Of a stretch of DNA of 64,000 bases, positions 35,363-45,430 are shown piece by piece (position 1 is the stretch's first letter; each line of letters opens with the position of its first letter). Location: the NCBI GenBank assembly GCA_014650475.1, contig BMVA01000003.1, positions 372,001-436,000 on the forward strand. Reading direction: 5' to 3'. The notes beneath the pieces are model-generated. The model saw only the letters and a list, made by a program, of their open reading frames with translations. It made no database searches and was not told the DNA's origin. The stretch is from Streptomyces albogriseolus (GTDB lineage Bacteria; Actinomycetota; Actinomycetes; Streptomycetales; Streptomycetaceae). The position numbers and the translations under genes are program-made.

Positions 35363-35550
35363 TCGGCCATTGTCGCGCACACCCCCTTCACGGCACGGCG
35401 CGCCCCCGGAAGCGGCCCCGGCGGCGGGTCCTCCGTACGGCCCTGTCCGGCATGCCGGTCCCGTCCTCCGGTGCCAGGCTGGTGGGCGTCCATCCGTCCC
35501 AACTTGCCGACGGTGCGGCCGAGCACCGGCCGGCGCGGGAGGTCCCGGCC

Positions 35551-36231
35551 GTGACTCCATGGCTGCGCACACTGGGGGCGACGCTCGTTCTGGGGGCGGG
35601 GGCCGTGCTGCTGCCCTTGCCCTACGGCCCGTTCGCAGGCCCGCCGGGTGCGGCCGGCGTGGCCCACGGCGCGGAGCGGACGCCCCCGGGCTCCGACGCC
35701 GGCGACCGGGCCCGCGCGGAGTCCCGCTCCCCCTCCGCCCCGGCCTCGCCCTCCGCGTCCCGGCCCGGGAGCGGGCCGGACGAGGGACGGGACCGGCCCG
35801 GGCGGCCGGAGACGGCACGGGAGGAGTCCCGGGACACACGGGAGGAATCCCGGGACACCGCGCCGCCCCGGCGGGGCCGTGCGGACGAGGAGCACACGGG
35901 TCCCCGCGAGGAGGCCGGACGGCCGGACGGCCACGGGGTGCGACGGCCGGACACCCGGCTCGACGCGTCCGCCCCGGCCGACGACGACGCGGCGGAGCAG
36001 TCCCCGGCCGGCGACTCCGGCGGGACGGCGCCGTCGGGGTCCGACTCCTCGGCGGCGGCCCCGGCGCCCGCCACGTCCTCGCGGGCCGCGGAACCGGACA
36101 CGGTCGCGGGCACCGCCGTGGAGCCGGTGCTGCGGATCCTGCCGCTGGGCAGCGGCCTGGTCCTCATCGGCCTCGGGTTCGCCCTCGCCTTCCTCGGACT
36201 GCGGATGCGTCAGGAACACGGGGCGCGCTGA
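35551..36231 (+). CDS. Low-complexity membrane-anchored protein
   Basis: About 226 residues from GTG 35551, which has GGAGG 8 nt upstream. An N-terminal hydrophobic segment (about 5-25) is followed by 150 residues rich in Pro, Ser, Arg, Asp, Glu and Gly with a short repeat (REESRDT twice), then a C-terminal membrane helix (about 198-217) and a basic tail. The layout, an exported disordered linker ending in a helix and Arg-rich end, recalls cell-surface proteins but has no LPxTG. Function unknown. A longer reading from 35452 is possible but has no ribosome binding site. Confidence 0.6.
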   Translation: MTPWLRTLGATLVLGAGAVLLPLPYGPFAGPPGAAGVAHGAERTPPGSDAGDRARAESRSPSAPASPSASRPGSGPDEGRDRPGRPETAREESRDTREESRDTAPPRRGRADEEHTGPREEAGRPDGHGVRRPDTRLDASAPADDDAAEQSPAGDSGGTAPSGSDSSAAAPAPATSSRAAEPDTVAGTAVEPVLRILPLGSGLVLIGLGFALAFLGLRMRQEHGAR

Positions 36232-36250
36232 CCGTCGGCCCGAACGGGAG

Positions 36251-37234
36251 TCAGCTCGGCGTGACCAGCAGGACCTTGCCGATGTGGGAGCTGTCCTCGA
36301 CGATCCGGTGCGCCTGAGCGGCGTCCGGCATGGGGATCTCCCGGTCGATCACCGGACGGACGTGACCGCCGGACACCAGCGGCCACACGTGCTCCCGTAC
36401 GGCCGCCACGATCGCGGCCTTCTCCTCCACCGGCCGTGCGCGCAGGGTGGTGGCGGTGATCGCGGCGCGCTTGGCGAGCAGGGCGCCGATGTTCAGCTCG
36501 CCCTTCACCCCGCCCTGCATGCCGATGATCACCAGCCGGCCGTTCACGGCGAGGGCCTGGACGTTGCGGTCCAGGTACTTGGCGCCCATGTTGTCGAGGA
36601 TGACGTCCGCGCCCTTGCCCCCGGTGGCCTCCCGCAGCTCGGCCACGAAGTCCTGCTCGCGGTAGTTGATCAGGACGTCCGCGCCCAGCTCGGCGCAGCG
36701 CTCCAGCTTCTCCCTGGTGCCCGCGGTCACGGCGACCTTCGCCCCGACCGCCTTGGCGAGCTGGATGGCCATGGTGCCGATGCCGCTGGAGCCGCCGTGC
36801 ACGAGGAACGTCTCGCCGGGACGCAGGTGGGCGACCATGAAGACGTTCGACCAGACCGTGCACACCACCTCGGGCAGCCCGGCGGCGCGGTCGACGGCGA
36901 TCCCCTCGGGGACGGGCAGCAGCTGCCCGGCGGGGACGGCCACCTTCTCGGCGTAGCCGCCGCCGGAGAGCAGCGCGCAGACCTCGTCGCCGACGGCCCA
37001 GCCGCTCACCCCGGGTCCGATCTCCGCGACCCGGCCGGAGCACTCCAGGCCGGGGTACGGGGACGTGCCGGGCGGCGGGTCGTAGAAACCCTGGCGCTGC
37101 AGGATGTCGGCCCGGTTGACGGCCGTGGCCACCACGTCGACGAGGACCTCGCCCTCGCCGGCCACCGGGTCGGGGACCTCGTCCCAGACCAGCGCCTCGG
37201 GTCCACCGGGTTCGGGAATCGTGATCGCATGCAT
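36251..37234 (-). CDS. NAD(P)H quinone oxidoreductase (zeta-crystallin type)
   Basis: A 327-residue medium-chain reductase without the zinc ligands, of the PIG3/QOR branch (AVNRADILQRQGFYDPPPG). It has a GroES-like N-terminal part and a Rossmann domain with HGGSSGIGTMAIQLAKAVGA for cofactor binding. It reduces quinones with NAD(P)H, probably in the cytosol. ATG 37234 begins MHAITIPEPGG, the family's usual start. It is convergent with the low-complexity membrane-protein gene (20 bp apart). Confidence 0.9.
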   Translation of the reverse strand: MHAITIPEPGGPEALVWDEVPDPVAGEGEVLVDVVATAVNRADILQRQGFYDPPPGTSPYPGLECSGRVAEIGPGVSGWAVGDEVCALLSGGGYAEKVAVPAGQLLPVPEGIAVDRAAGLPEVVCTVWSNVFMVAHLRPGETFLVHGGSSGIGTMAIQLAKAVGAKVAVTAGTREKLERCAELGADVLINYREQDFVAELREATGGKGADVILDNMGAKYLDRNVQALAVNGRLVIIGMQGGVKGELNIGALLAKRAAITATTLRARPVEEKAAIVAAVREHVWPLVSGGHVRPVIDREIPMPDAAQAHRIVEDSSHIGKVLLVTPS

Positions 37235-37312
37235 GAGGGGGACGGTACTCCCGCCCCCGCGCCCATGCCCGGGACGCCCCGCACGCCCAAGGACGCGGGG
37301 ACTGCACCCCCC

Positions 37313-37360
37313 AGGGGCGCGGGGAACTGCGCAAACGGGGGTCCGGGGGCGGAGCCCCCG
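37313..37360. repeat. Dispersed Streptomyces repeat (copy 2) with hairpin
   Basis: AGGGGCGCGGGGAACTGCGC at 37313-37332 is the inverse of the element at 23599. It is followed by CGGGGGC-GGA-GCCCCCG (37344-37360), a second element I know from many Streptomyces intergenic regions. Confidence 0.65.
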
Positions 37361-37473
37361 AACGCCCCCGCACACGGCGCGAACGCCGATAAATCCGCGT
37401 GCGGAACCGATGAGTTTGCGCGACGGTAAAAGTCCCTCCATGCGTAGCCCAAGCACGCGGAAGGACCCGAAGC

Positions 37474-38486
<1,013 letters not shown>

Positions 38487-38490
<4 letters not shown>

Positions 38491-39335
38491 GCACGGCCAC
38501 GAGCACGGAGACCAAGGAACTCGCGCCCGTCAGCACCGAGTCCCTGGCGGCACTGCTGGTCGCCAAGGAGCGGCCGCAGCGGCCCAGCTCGCTGTCCACG
38601 TCCCTGACGTTCGGCTGGCGCGCCATGCTGAAGATCAAGCACGTGCCTGAGCAGCTGTTCGACGTCACCGCCTTCCCGATCATGAACCTGCTGATGTTCA
38701 CGTACCTCTTCGGCGGTGCGCTGGCGGGTTCGCCGACGGACTACATCCAGTTCGTCCTGCCGGGCATCCTCGTGATGTCGGTCGTCATGATCACCATGTA
38801 CACCGGCGTCTCGGTGAACATCGACATCGAGAAGGGCGTCTTCGACCGCTTCCGCTCGCTGCCGATCTGGCGGCCCTCGGCGATGGTCGGCTATCTCCTC
38901 GGCGATGCCCTGCGCTACACCATCGCGTCCGTGATCATGCTGTCCATGGGCCTGCTGCTCGGCTACCGCGCCGACGGCGGCTTCCCGGGAGTCGTCGCCG
39001 GGATCGCGCTGCTGCTGCTGTTCTCGTTCGCCTTCTCGTGGATCTGGACGATGTTCGGGCTGCTGCTGCGCACCGAGAAGTCGGTGATGAGCGTCAGCAT
39101 GATGGTGATCTTCCCGCTCACCTTCCTGTCCAACGTCTTCGTCGACCCGCGCACCATGCCCGGCTGGCTCCAGGCCTTCGTCAACAACAGCCCGGTGACC
39201 CACCTGGCGTCGGCGGTCCGCGGGCTGATGGCCGACGACTGGCCAGCCGCGGACATCATGTGGACGCTGGGCTGGTCGGCTCTGTTCGTGGCCGTCTTCG
39301 GACCTGTGACGATGCGGCTGTACAACCGCAAGTAG
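38487..39335 (+). CDS. DrrB-type ABC-2 permease
   Basis: A 282-residue membrane protein with a cytosolic N-terminus of about 50 residues and six membrane segments. It carries ABC-2 family signatures [22 protein letters not shown] and [21 protein letters not shown]. It forms the channel half of the exporter with the preceding ATPase; ATGA overlap couples their translation. A strong terminator follows. Confidence 0.92.
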
Positions 39336-39353
39336 GGCGGGCACGGCATGGCG

Positions 39354-39382
39354 CGGCCCCGAGGAGCGGATCCTCGGGGCCG
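39354..39382. terminator. Terminator after drrB-type gene
   Basis: A perfect 12-bp stem (39354-39365 with 39371-39382), loop GCGGA, followed by TTTCT on the plus strand. It lies between convergent genes. Confidence 0.85.
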
Positions 39383-39412
39383 TTTCTCCGTTCGGCCGGG
39401 CCGTGGCGTGTC

Positions 39413-40516
39413 TCAGCCGCGCAGCGGGCGGACGTCCGGGGCGATCTGGGTGACCGGTGTGGCCCGCACGATCGTGATCAGCCGGTCCGTCAGCTCCAGC
39501 GTCCCGAGCTCACGGTCGTCGTAGCCGAGCACCCGGTGCCCGCGCACCACGCTCACCACCAGGTCGTCCAGCTCCCGCGGGGTCTTGCCCACCTCGGCCT
39601 TTATGACCGGCCGCTCCACGACGTCCAGCCCGGTGCCCTGCTGGATCAGGTCCTCCATCACCATGCCCGCCGCCGGGCTCAGCACGGAGAGGCCCAGCAG
39701 CCGCCCGGCCGCGCTGGCGCTGGTGATGACCGCGTCGGCGCCCGACTGCTTGAGCAGCGGCGCGTTCTCCTCCTCGCGGACCGCGGCGACGATCTTGGCG
39801 TTGCGGTTGAGCTGGCGGGCCGTCAGCGTCACCAGGACCGCGGTGTCGTCGCGCTGGGTGGCGATGATGACCTGGCGGGCCCGCTGGAGCTCGGCCCGCT
39901 TCAGCACCTCGCTGCGCGTCGCGTCCCCTATGACGCCCGCGTACCCGTCCGCCGTGGCCGCCTCGATCGCCTTGGCACTGGGATCGACCACCACGACCTG
40001 CTCCTTGCGAAGCCCTGTCGCACAGACCGTCCTGATCGCGGACCTGCCCTTGGTCCCGAACCCGACGACTACGGTGTGATCGCGCAAGGTGGACCTCCAG
40101 CGGTTCAGTCGCCATTCCTCCCGGGTGCGTTCGGTGAGGGCCTCGAGGGTGGTGCCGACCAGGATGATCAGGAACATCACCCGCAGCGGCGTGATGACGA
40201 AGATGTTGGTGAGCCGGGCCGCGTCCGTCACCGGCGTGATGTCGCCGTAGCCCGTGGTGGAGAGGGTGACGGTCGCGTAGTAGAACGCGTCGAGCAGGTC
40301 GAGGGAACCGTCCGAGTTGTCGTTGTACCCGTCCCGGTCGGCGTACACGATGAATGCCGTCACCACGAGCACCAGCAGGGCCATCGACAGTCGCTTGGCG
40401 ACCTGGCGGATCGGGTGTTCCACCAGTTTGCGCGGCAGCTTGACCCGATACGTGACCAGATGTTCGTCGGCCTGACGGGCGATGGCGTCCTGGCCCGGAA
40501 GTTTCACGTGAAACAC
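39413..40516 (-). CDS. Potassium channel with TrkA-N (RCK) domain
   Basis: A 367-residue channel subunit: cytosolic start, membrane helix (about 43-60), pore helix and filter STTGYGDITP, second membrane helix (about 105-125), then an RCK domain beginning VVVGFGTKGR and a TrkA-C-like end. It should form a tetrameric K+ channel gated by a ligand bound to RCK. It is the last gene of mobA-moeA-channel. The GTG at 40516 overlaps the moeA stop by 13 nt, and the parS site encodes its residues 2-6; a start further inside is possible, since the first 20 residues are not conserved in the family. Confidence 0.88.
   Translation of the reverse strand: MFHVKLPGQDAIARQADEHLVTYRVKLPRKLVEHPIRQVAKRLSMALLVLVVTAFIVYADRDGYNDNSDGSLDLLDAFYYATVTLSTTGYGDITPVTDAARLTNIFVITPLRVMFLIILVGTTLEALTERTREEWRLNRWRSTLRDHTVVVGFGTKGRSAIRTVCATGLRKEQVVVVDPSAKAIEAATADGYAGVIGDATRSEVLKRAELQRARQVIIATQRDDTAVLVTLTARQLNRNAKIVAAVREEENAPLLKQSGADAVITSASAAGRLLGLSVLSPAAGMVMEDLIQQGTGLDVVERPVIKAEVGKTPRELDDLVVSVVRGHRVLGYDDRELGTLELTDRLITIVRATPVTQIAPDVRPLRG
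40501..40514. promoter_or_regulatory. parS: parS centromere site inside a gene overlap
   Basis: A perfect GTTTCACGTGAAAC. On the minus strand it supplies the TGA stop of moeA (40506-40504), and it reads TTT CAC GTG AAA in the frame of the channel gene directly after that gene's GTG start (40516-40514, so the final G of the codon is the first base of parS). It is identical to the site at 11779. Confidence 0.93.
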
Positions 40517-41904
40517 ACCCCGATTCCCCCGGACGCCCAGGGCAGATCCAGCAGTTCCGCCTCGTGCCCGGGCTTCGCGCCCCCGGGCGGCACGACGGCC
40601 AGCGCGTCCGCCGCGGCGATCCCGCGCAGCATCGCCGGCCCGTTGTAGAGCAACGGCAGTGCCCGGTCGCCGCGCAGGGCGACGGGCACCAGCCGCGTGT
40701 CGTGCGGATGCCCCTGCACCGCGTCCCTGAGCGGCAGCGTGTACCCCTCAGGGGCGGGCCGGGCCGCCAGGGTCCGCAACAGCGGCTCGGCGAGCGTGAC
40801 CAGGCCGGACACGGCGGCGAGCGGGTTGCCCGGCAGTCCGACGAGGTACTGCTTCTCCGAGATCCTCGCCAGCAGCATCGGGTGACCGGGACGCACCGCG
40901 ACCCCGTCCACCAGCAGCTCCGCGCCGAGCCGCCGCAGAGTGGGATGGACATGGTCGACCGGGCCCGCGGCGGTGCCGCCGGTGGTGACCACGACATCGG
41001 CGTCACAGGCCGTCAACGCCTGGTGCAGGGCGTCCTCCTGGTCCCCGACCCGCCGTACGTCGACCACGTCCGCGCCGAGCGCGCGCAGCCACGGCGGCAG
41101 CAGCGGGCCCAGCGCGTCCCGGATCAGCCCGTCGTGCGGCAGCCCCTCCCCGAGCAGCTCGTCACCGAGCACGAAGACGGCGGCGCGCGGCCGGGGGACG
41201 ACGGTGAGCGTGTCGTAGCCGGCGGCCGCGGCCATGCCGAGCACCGGCGGGGTCACCAGGGTGCCCACGGGCAGCAACTGGTCGCCGTTGCGGCACTCCT
41301 GGCCGCGGGGGCGGATGTCCTGGCCGTGCGAGACGGTGTGCGGCGCCCGGGTGGCGGCGGTGGCGTGCAGCCGGCCCTTGTCGTCCGTACGGCCGTGCTC
41401 GCTGCGGAGCACGGCGGTGGTGTCCGGCGGGATACGCGCGCCGGTGGCGATCCGCACGGCCTCCCCGTCGGTCAGCGGCGCGTGCACGGTGTGCCCGGCG
41501 AGGACGCCCTCCTCCCGTACGTCCCAGGGGCCGGGGCCGGAGACCGCCCAGCCGTCCATCGCCGAGGTGTCGAACGACGGCAGGTCGGTCAGCGCGACCA
41601 GCGGCGCGACCAGGGTGAGCCCGAGCGCGGAGGACAGCGGGACCGAGACGGGCGTGAGGTGTCCGGCGCGGTGCCCGCCGCCCCGGCGGGGGGCGCGTTC
41701 GGCGGTCGCGCGGGCCTCCGTCCAGTCGGCGCCCTCGCGGTGCGCGGGGGCACCGGAGGCGGGAGTGCCGTGCGTGCCGTCGCCGTGCGTGCGATCGCCG
41801 GAGGGCCGGTCGCCGGGGGCGTGTGCGTCGTTCACGAGGGCGAGCGCCTCCTCGACGTCGAGGTCGTCCGCGTCCTCGCCGGCCCGAGGCGTGCGCGGGG
41901 TCAT
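40504..41904 (-). CDS. moeA: Molybdopterin molybdenumtransferase
   Basis: A 466-residue MoeA that inserts molybdate into adenylylated molybdopterin. It has the family block PSFDTSAMDGWAV, the substrate loop TTGGTAAGPVDHVHPTLRRLG, and GLPGNPLAAVSG near the C-terminus. Residues about 28-80 are a hydrophilic insertion rich in Asp, His and Gly with short GDxTHG repeats between the first helix and the core, longer than usual. Its ATG overlaps the mobA stop by 4 nt, and its stop lies in parS. Confidence 0.92.
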   Translation of the reverse strand: MTPRTPRAGEDADDLDVEEALALVNDAHAPGDRPSGDRTHGDGTHGTPASGAPAHREGADWTEARATAERAPRRGGGHRAGHLTPVSVPLSSALGLTLVAPLVALTDLPSFDTSAMDGWAVSGPGPWDVREEGVLAGHTVHAPLTDGEAVRIATGARIPPDTTAVLRSEHGRTDDKGRLHATAATRAPHTVSHGQDIRPRGQECRNGDQLLPVGTLVTPPVLGMAAAAGYDTLTVVPRPRAAVFVLGDELLGEGLPHDGLIRDALGPLLPPWLRALGADVVDVRRVGDQEDALHQALTACDADVVVTTGGTAAGPVDHVHPTLRRLGAELLVDGVAVRPGHPMLLARISEKQYLVGLPGNPLAAVSGLVTLAEPLLRTLAARPAPEGYTLPLRDAVQGHPHDTRLVPVALRGDRALPLLYNGPAMLRGIAAADALAVVPPGGAKPGHEAELLDLPWASGGIGVCFT

Positions 41905-42860
41905 CCGGCGTCCGTGCGGGGTTCGGGTTCCGCGCCGCCGGACGGGGTCGCGGGCGCCGCGTCCTGGGCGTCCTCCTCGGCCCAGCGGTTGGCCAGCGCG
42001 ACGGCCTTGCGGGCCGCCTCGGCCACGGCGTCGGCGTCACCGCCCGCCCGCGCGGCCGCGTAGCCGACGAGGAAGGTGGTCAGCGGGGCGGCCGGCCGTG
42101 CCACGCCGTGGGCGGCGTCACGGGCGAGGTCGAGCAGCACGCCGGTGTCGACGTCCAGGTCGATGCCCAGCTCGTCCTTGACTGCGGAGATCCATTCGTC
42201 CAACACGTGTCCATGCTCCCTGATGCGTGCCCTGGCAGTGGCGATGTCGTCCCAGGTGTCGCAGTCGAAGGACGCCACCGGGTCGGAGATGCGGTGAAGA
42301 TCGAGGGCACCGGTGAGCCGGCGCAGGGGGAGTCCGGCCGTACCGCCGTGCGCGGCGGAGAGCGCGGCCAGCTCGCGGCGCAGGGCCGGCGTGCGGTACG
42401 CGGCCACCAGCGGCTGGTCCCGGCCGTCGGAGTCGGTCAGCAGCACGCCGTCGGCCGCGCCCGGACGGAGGGTGTCCAGCAGCGCGGCGACCGTGCGGCC
42501 GTCGAGGAAGGGCAGGTCGGCGGAGAGCAGCACGACATGCTCGGCGGTGACGTGCCGCAGTCCGGCGTCGAGCGCGGCGAGCGGACCGCCGCCCGGCGGG
42601 TCCTCACGGGCCCAGGTCACGGGGCGCGCGGTGGGACGGGGACCGGCCACGACCACCGTGGTGCGGGCACCGGCGCAGGCCGCGAGCACCCGGTCGAGCA
42701 GCGGCCGTCCGCCGACCCGCACGGCCGGCTTGTCGGCGCCGCCCAGCCGCCGGGCCGCACCGCCGGCGAGCACGACGGCGTCGTACGCGACGGCGCGCGC
42801 CGCGTCGTCCGGGGCGCCGGGCGCGGTGCCGTGCGCGGCGGGTGGCTGGTACTCGGTCAC
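41901..42860 (-). CDS. mobA: MobA-like nucleotidyltransferase fused to DUF6457 domain
   Basis: A 319-residue protein. Residues about 20-205 form the MobA GMP-transferase fold (VVLAGGAARRLGGADKPAV, then LLSADLPFLDG), which attaches GMP to molybdopterin. Residues about 215-300 form a small helical domain (LDEWISAVKDELGIDLDVD...NRWAEE) of the DUF6457 type. GTG 42860 is preferred, preceded by GGGGG. It begins the mobA-moeA-channel operon, overlapping moeA by 4 nt. Molybdenum cofactor genes upstream of the insertion step are not in the window. Confidence 0.9.
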   Translation of the reverse strand: MTEYQPPAAHGTAPGAPDDAARAVAYDAVVLAGGAARRLGGADKPAVRVGGRPLLDRVLAACAGARTTVVVAGPRPTARPVTWAREDPPGGGPLAALDAGLRHVTAEHVVLLSADLPFLDGRTVAALLDTLRPGAADGVLLTDSDGRDQPLVAAYRTPALRRELAALSAAHGGTAGLPLRRLTGALDLHRISDPVASFDCDTWDDIATARARIREHGHVLDEWISAVKDELGIDLDVDTGVLLDLARDAAHGVARPAAPLTTFLVGYAAARAGGDADAVAEAARKAVALANRWAEEDAQDAAPATPSGGAEPEPRTDAG

Positions 42861-42959
42861 CCCCCGAGTATGCGTGCCCCCGCGATCACAGGGAACGCAG
42901 GGGCACGTGGGAAGGGACGAGCGGCCCACCGGGGGACGGGTGAGGCCGGGCGGTGACGG

Positions 42960-44426
42960 TCACACCGTCCGCAGCAGCACCGCCGGCTGTTCCACGCAGT
43001 CGGCCACGTACCGCAGGAAACCGCCCGCCGTGCCGCCGTCGCACACCCGGTGGTCGAAGGTGAGCGAGAGCTGCACGACCTGCCGGACCGCCAGCTCGCC
43101 CTCGTGCACCCACGGCTTGGGGACGATGCGGCCGACGCCCAGCATGGCGGCCTCGGGGTGGTTGATGATCGGCGTGGACCCGTCGACGCCGAACACCCCG
43201 TAGTTGTTCAGGGTGAACGTGCCGCCGGTGAGCTCCCCGGGCGTCAGCGTCCCCGCCCGCGCCGCCTCGGTCAGCCGGGCGAACTCCGCCGTCAGCGACT
43301 CCGCGTCCCGTGTGTGGGCGTCGCGGACCACGGGGACGACCAGCCCTCGCTCGGTCTGCGCCGCGAACCCGAGGTGCACGTCCGCGTACCGGACGATCTC
43401 CCTGGCCCCGGTGTCCACCGAGGCGTTGAGCTCCGGGAAGCGGGCGAGCGCGGCCGTGCAGATCCGGGCCAGCAGCGCCAGCACGGAGATCTTGGGCCCG
43501 CCCGCCGCGTTCATCGCGGCCCTGGTCCGCATCAGCTCCGTCGCGTCGGCGTCCACCCAGCAGGTCGCGTCCGGTATCTCGGTGCGGCTGCGGGAGAGCT
43601 TGTCGGCGACGGCGCCCCGGATGCCCTTGAGGGGGACCCGGGTGACCGAGGCGGCGCCCGCGGTGGACCGGCCCGACCCGCCGGTCGCCGCCGGGGTCGC
43701 GGGGGTGGTCGCGGCCGGTGCGGTGGCGGCCGTCGTCTCCGTGCGGTCCTGGGTGCCCGCGGCGCGCAGCGCGTGCTCCACGTCCGCGCGCAGGATCAGC
43801 CCGTCGGGGCCGGAACCGGCCAGTTTCCGCAGATCCAGGCCGTTCTCCCGGGCCAGCCTGCGCACCAGCGGGGAGATCACGGGGACCGGGCCGTCCGCCG
43901 GCGCCGTGCGGCCGGTCCGCGCACCCGGTGCGGCCTGCGGGGTGCCCGCCGGCCGCGTCTCCCGCACGGGCTCCGGCGCCCTGGACCGCCCGTTCACCGC
44001 GGGGGCGGCGGGGCGGACCCGGCGGCGCCGGGCCGGGGCCTGCGAGGTGCCGTAGCCGACCAGCACGTTGCCGGAGCCCTCGGCGGCGGACTCACGACCG
44101 CCGCTCGCACCGTCCCTCGCGCCGTCGGCGGCCGCGGTGCCCGCGCCGCTCCCGTCCCCGGCCGGGCGTCCGTCCGCCGTCTCGCCGACGGCCACCGTCA
44201 GCAGCGGGGCGCCGACCGGCAGTTCGGTGCCCTCCGCGCCGAAGCGGGCGGTGACCACACCGCCGTAGGGGCAGGGCACCTCCACCATCGCCTTGGCCGT
44301 CTCGACCTCGACGACCGGCTGGTCCACGGCGACCACGTCGCCGACCTCGACCAGCCAGCGCACGATCTCCGCCTCGGTGAGCCCCTCACCGAGGTCGGGC
44401 AGCTTGAACTCCAGCACCTGTGCCAT
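42960..44426 (-). CDS. bkdC: Branched-chain 2-oxoacid dehydrogenase E2 (operon 2)
   Basis: A 488-residue acyltransferase. The lipoyl domain at 1-80 has VETAKAMVE; a long Gly/Ala/Arg linker follows, then the subunit-binding domain (ISPLVRRLARENGLDLRKLAGSG) and the catalytic domain ending DHRVCDGGTAG (HRxxDG with Cys in the variable position). Start ATG 44426 shares one base with the bkdB stop (TGATG). It is the last gene of operon 2. Compared with the operon-1 copy the linker is richer in Gly and Arg, and the identity looks moderate, so the two are old paralogues. Confidence 0.93.
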   Translation of the reverse strand: MAQVLEFKLPDLGEGLTEAEIVRWLVEVGDVVAVDQPVVEVETAKAMVEVPCPYGGVVTARFGAEGTELPVGAPLLTVAVGETADGRPAGDGSGAGTAAADGARDGASGGRESAAEGSGNVLVGYGTSQAPARRRRVRPAAPAVNGRSRAPEPVRETRPAGTPQAAPGARTGRTAPADGPVPVISPLVRRLARENGLDLRKLAGSGPDGLILRADVEHALRAAGTQDRTETTAATAPAATTPATPAATGGSGRSTAGAASVTRVPLKGIRGAVADKLSRSRTEIPDATCWVDADATELMRTRAAMNAAGGPKISVLALLARICTAALARFPELNASVDTGAREIVRYADVHLGFAAQTERGLVVPVVRDAHTRDAESLTAEFARLTEAARAGTLTPGELTGGTFTLNNYGVFGVDGSTPIINHPEAAMLGVGRIVPKPWVHEGELAVRQVVQLSLTFDHRVCDGGTAGGFLRYVADCVEQPAVLLRTV

Positions 44427-45430
44427 CAGCTCCCGGCCTCCCACTGCAGACGCCCCACGGCGTCCAGGATCCGGTCCACACCGGGCAGGTGGTGACGCTC
44501 CAGCATCGGCGGCGGGTACGGCAGGTCGAACCCGGCCACGCGCAGCACCGGAGCCTCCAGGTGGTGGAAGCAGCGCTCCGTGATCCGGGCGGCGATCTCC
44601 CCGCCCGGGCCGCCGAAGCCGCCCGACTCGTGGACGACGACCGCGCGTCCCGTCCGCCGCACCGAGGCGCACACCGTCTCGTCGTCGAACGGCACCAGCG
44701 AGCGCAGGTCGACGACCTCGAGGTCCCAGCCCTCGGCCTCGGCCGCCTCGGCCGCCTCCATGCAGACGGGGAGGGACGGCCCGTAGGTGATGAGGGTGGC
44801 GCTCCGCCCGGAGCGCCGCACCACGGCACGGCCTATCGGCTCCACGGCCGTCGGCCGCTCCGGGTTCCAGACGTCCTTGGACCAGTAGAGCCGCTTGGGC
44901 TCCAGGAAGACCACCGGGTCGTCGGAGGCGATGGAGGCGCGCAGCAGGCCGTACGCGTCGGCGACGGTCGCGGGCGTGACGACATGGAGCCCCGGAGTCG
45001 CCATGTAGTACGCCTCGGACGCGTCGCTGTGGTGCTCGACGCCGCCGATGCCGCCGCCGTAGGGGATGCGGATGGTGAGGGGGAGCGGCATCGTGCCGCG
45101 GGTGCGGTTGCGCATCTTCGCCACGTGCGAGACGAGCTGCTCGAACGCGGGGTAGGCGAAGGCGTCGAACTGCATCTCCACGACCGGCCGCAGCCCGTAC
45201 ATGGCCATGCCGACGGCCGTGCCGAGGATGCCCGCCTCGGCCAGCGGCGTGTCCGTGCAGCGGTCCTCGCCGAACTCCCTGGCCAGGCCGTCCGTGATGC
45301 GGAAGACGCCGCCGAGCGTGCCGACGTCCTCGCCCATGACGTGCACGGACGGGTCGTCGGCCATGGCGTCGCGCAGCGCGCGCGTGAGGGCCTGCGCCAT
45401 GGTGGCGGGCTTCACGGCGACGGTGGTCAT
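44426..45430 (-). CDS. bkdB: Branched-chain 2-oxoacid dehydrogenase E1 beta (operon 2)
   Basis: A 334-residue transketolase-type subunit with GEDVGTLGGVFRITDGLARE, DTPLAEAGILGTAVGMAM and IRIPYGGGIGGVEHHSDASE, collinear with the operon-1 protein. It pairs with the upstream E1 alpha. ATGA overlap with bkdA and TGATG overlap with bkdC make the operon fully coupled, tighter than operon 1. The substrate is most likely the same set of 2-oxoacids from Val, Leu and Ile. Confidence 0.94.
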   Translation of the reverse strand: MTTVAVKPATMAQALTRALRDAMADDPSVHVMGEDVGTLGGVFRITDGLAREFGEDRCTDTPLAEAGILGTAVGMAMYGLRPVVEMQFDAFAYPAFEQLVSHVAKMRNRTRGTMPLPLTIRIPYGGGIGGVEHHSDASEAYYMATPGLHVVTPATVADAYGLLRASIASDDPVVFLEPKRLYWSKDVWNPERPTAVEPIGRAVVRRSGRSATLITYGPSLPVCMEAAEAAEAEGWDLEVVDLRSLVPFDDETVCASVRRTGRAVVVHESGGFGGPGGEIAARITERCFHHLEAPVLRVAGFDLPYPPPMLERHHLPGVDRILDAVGRLQWEAGS

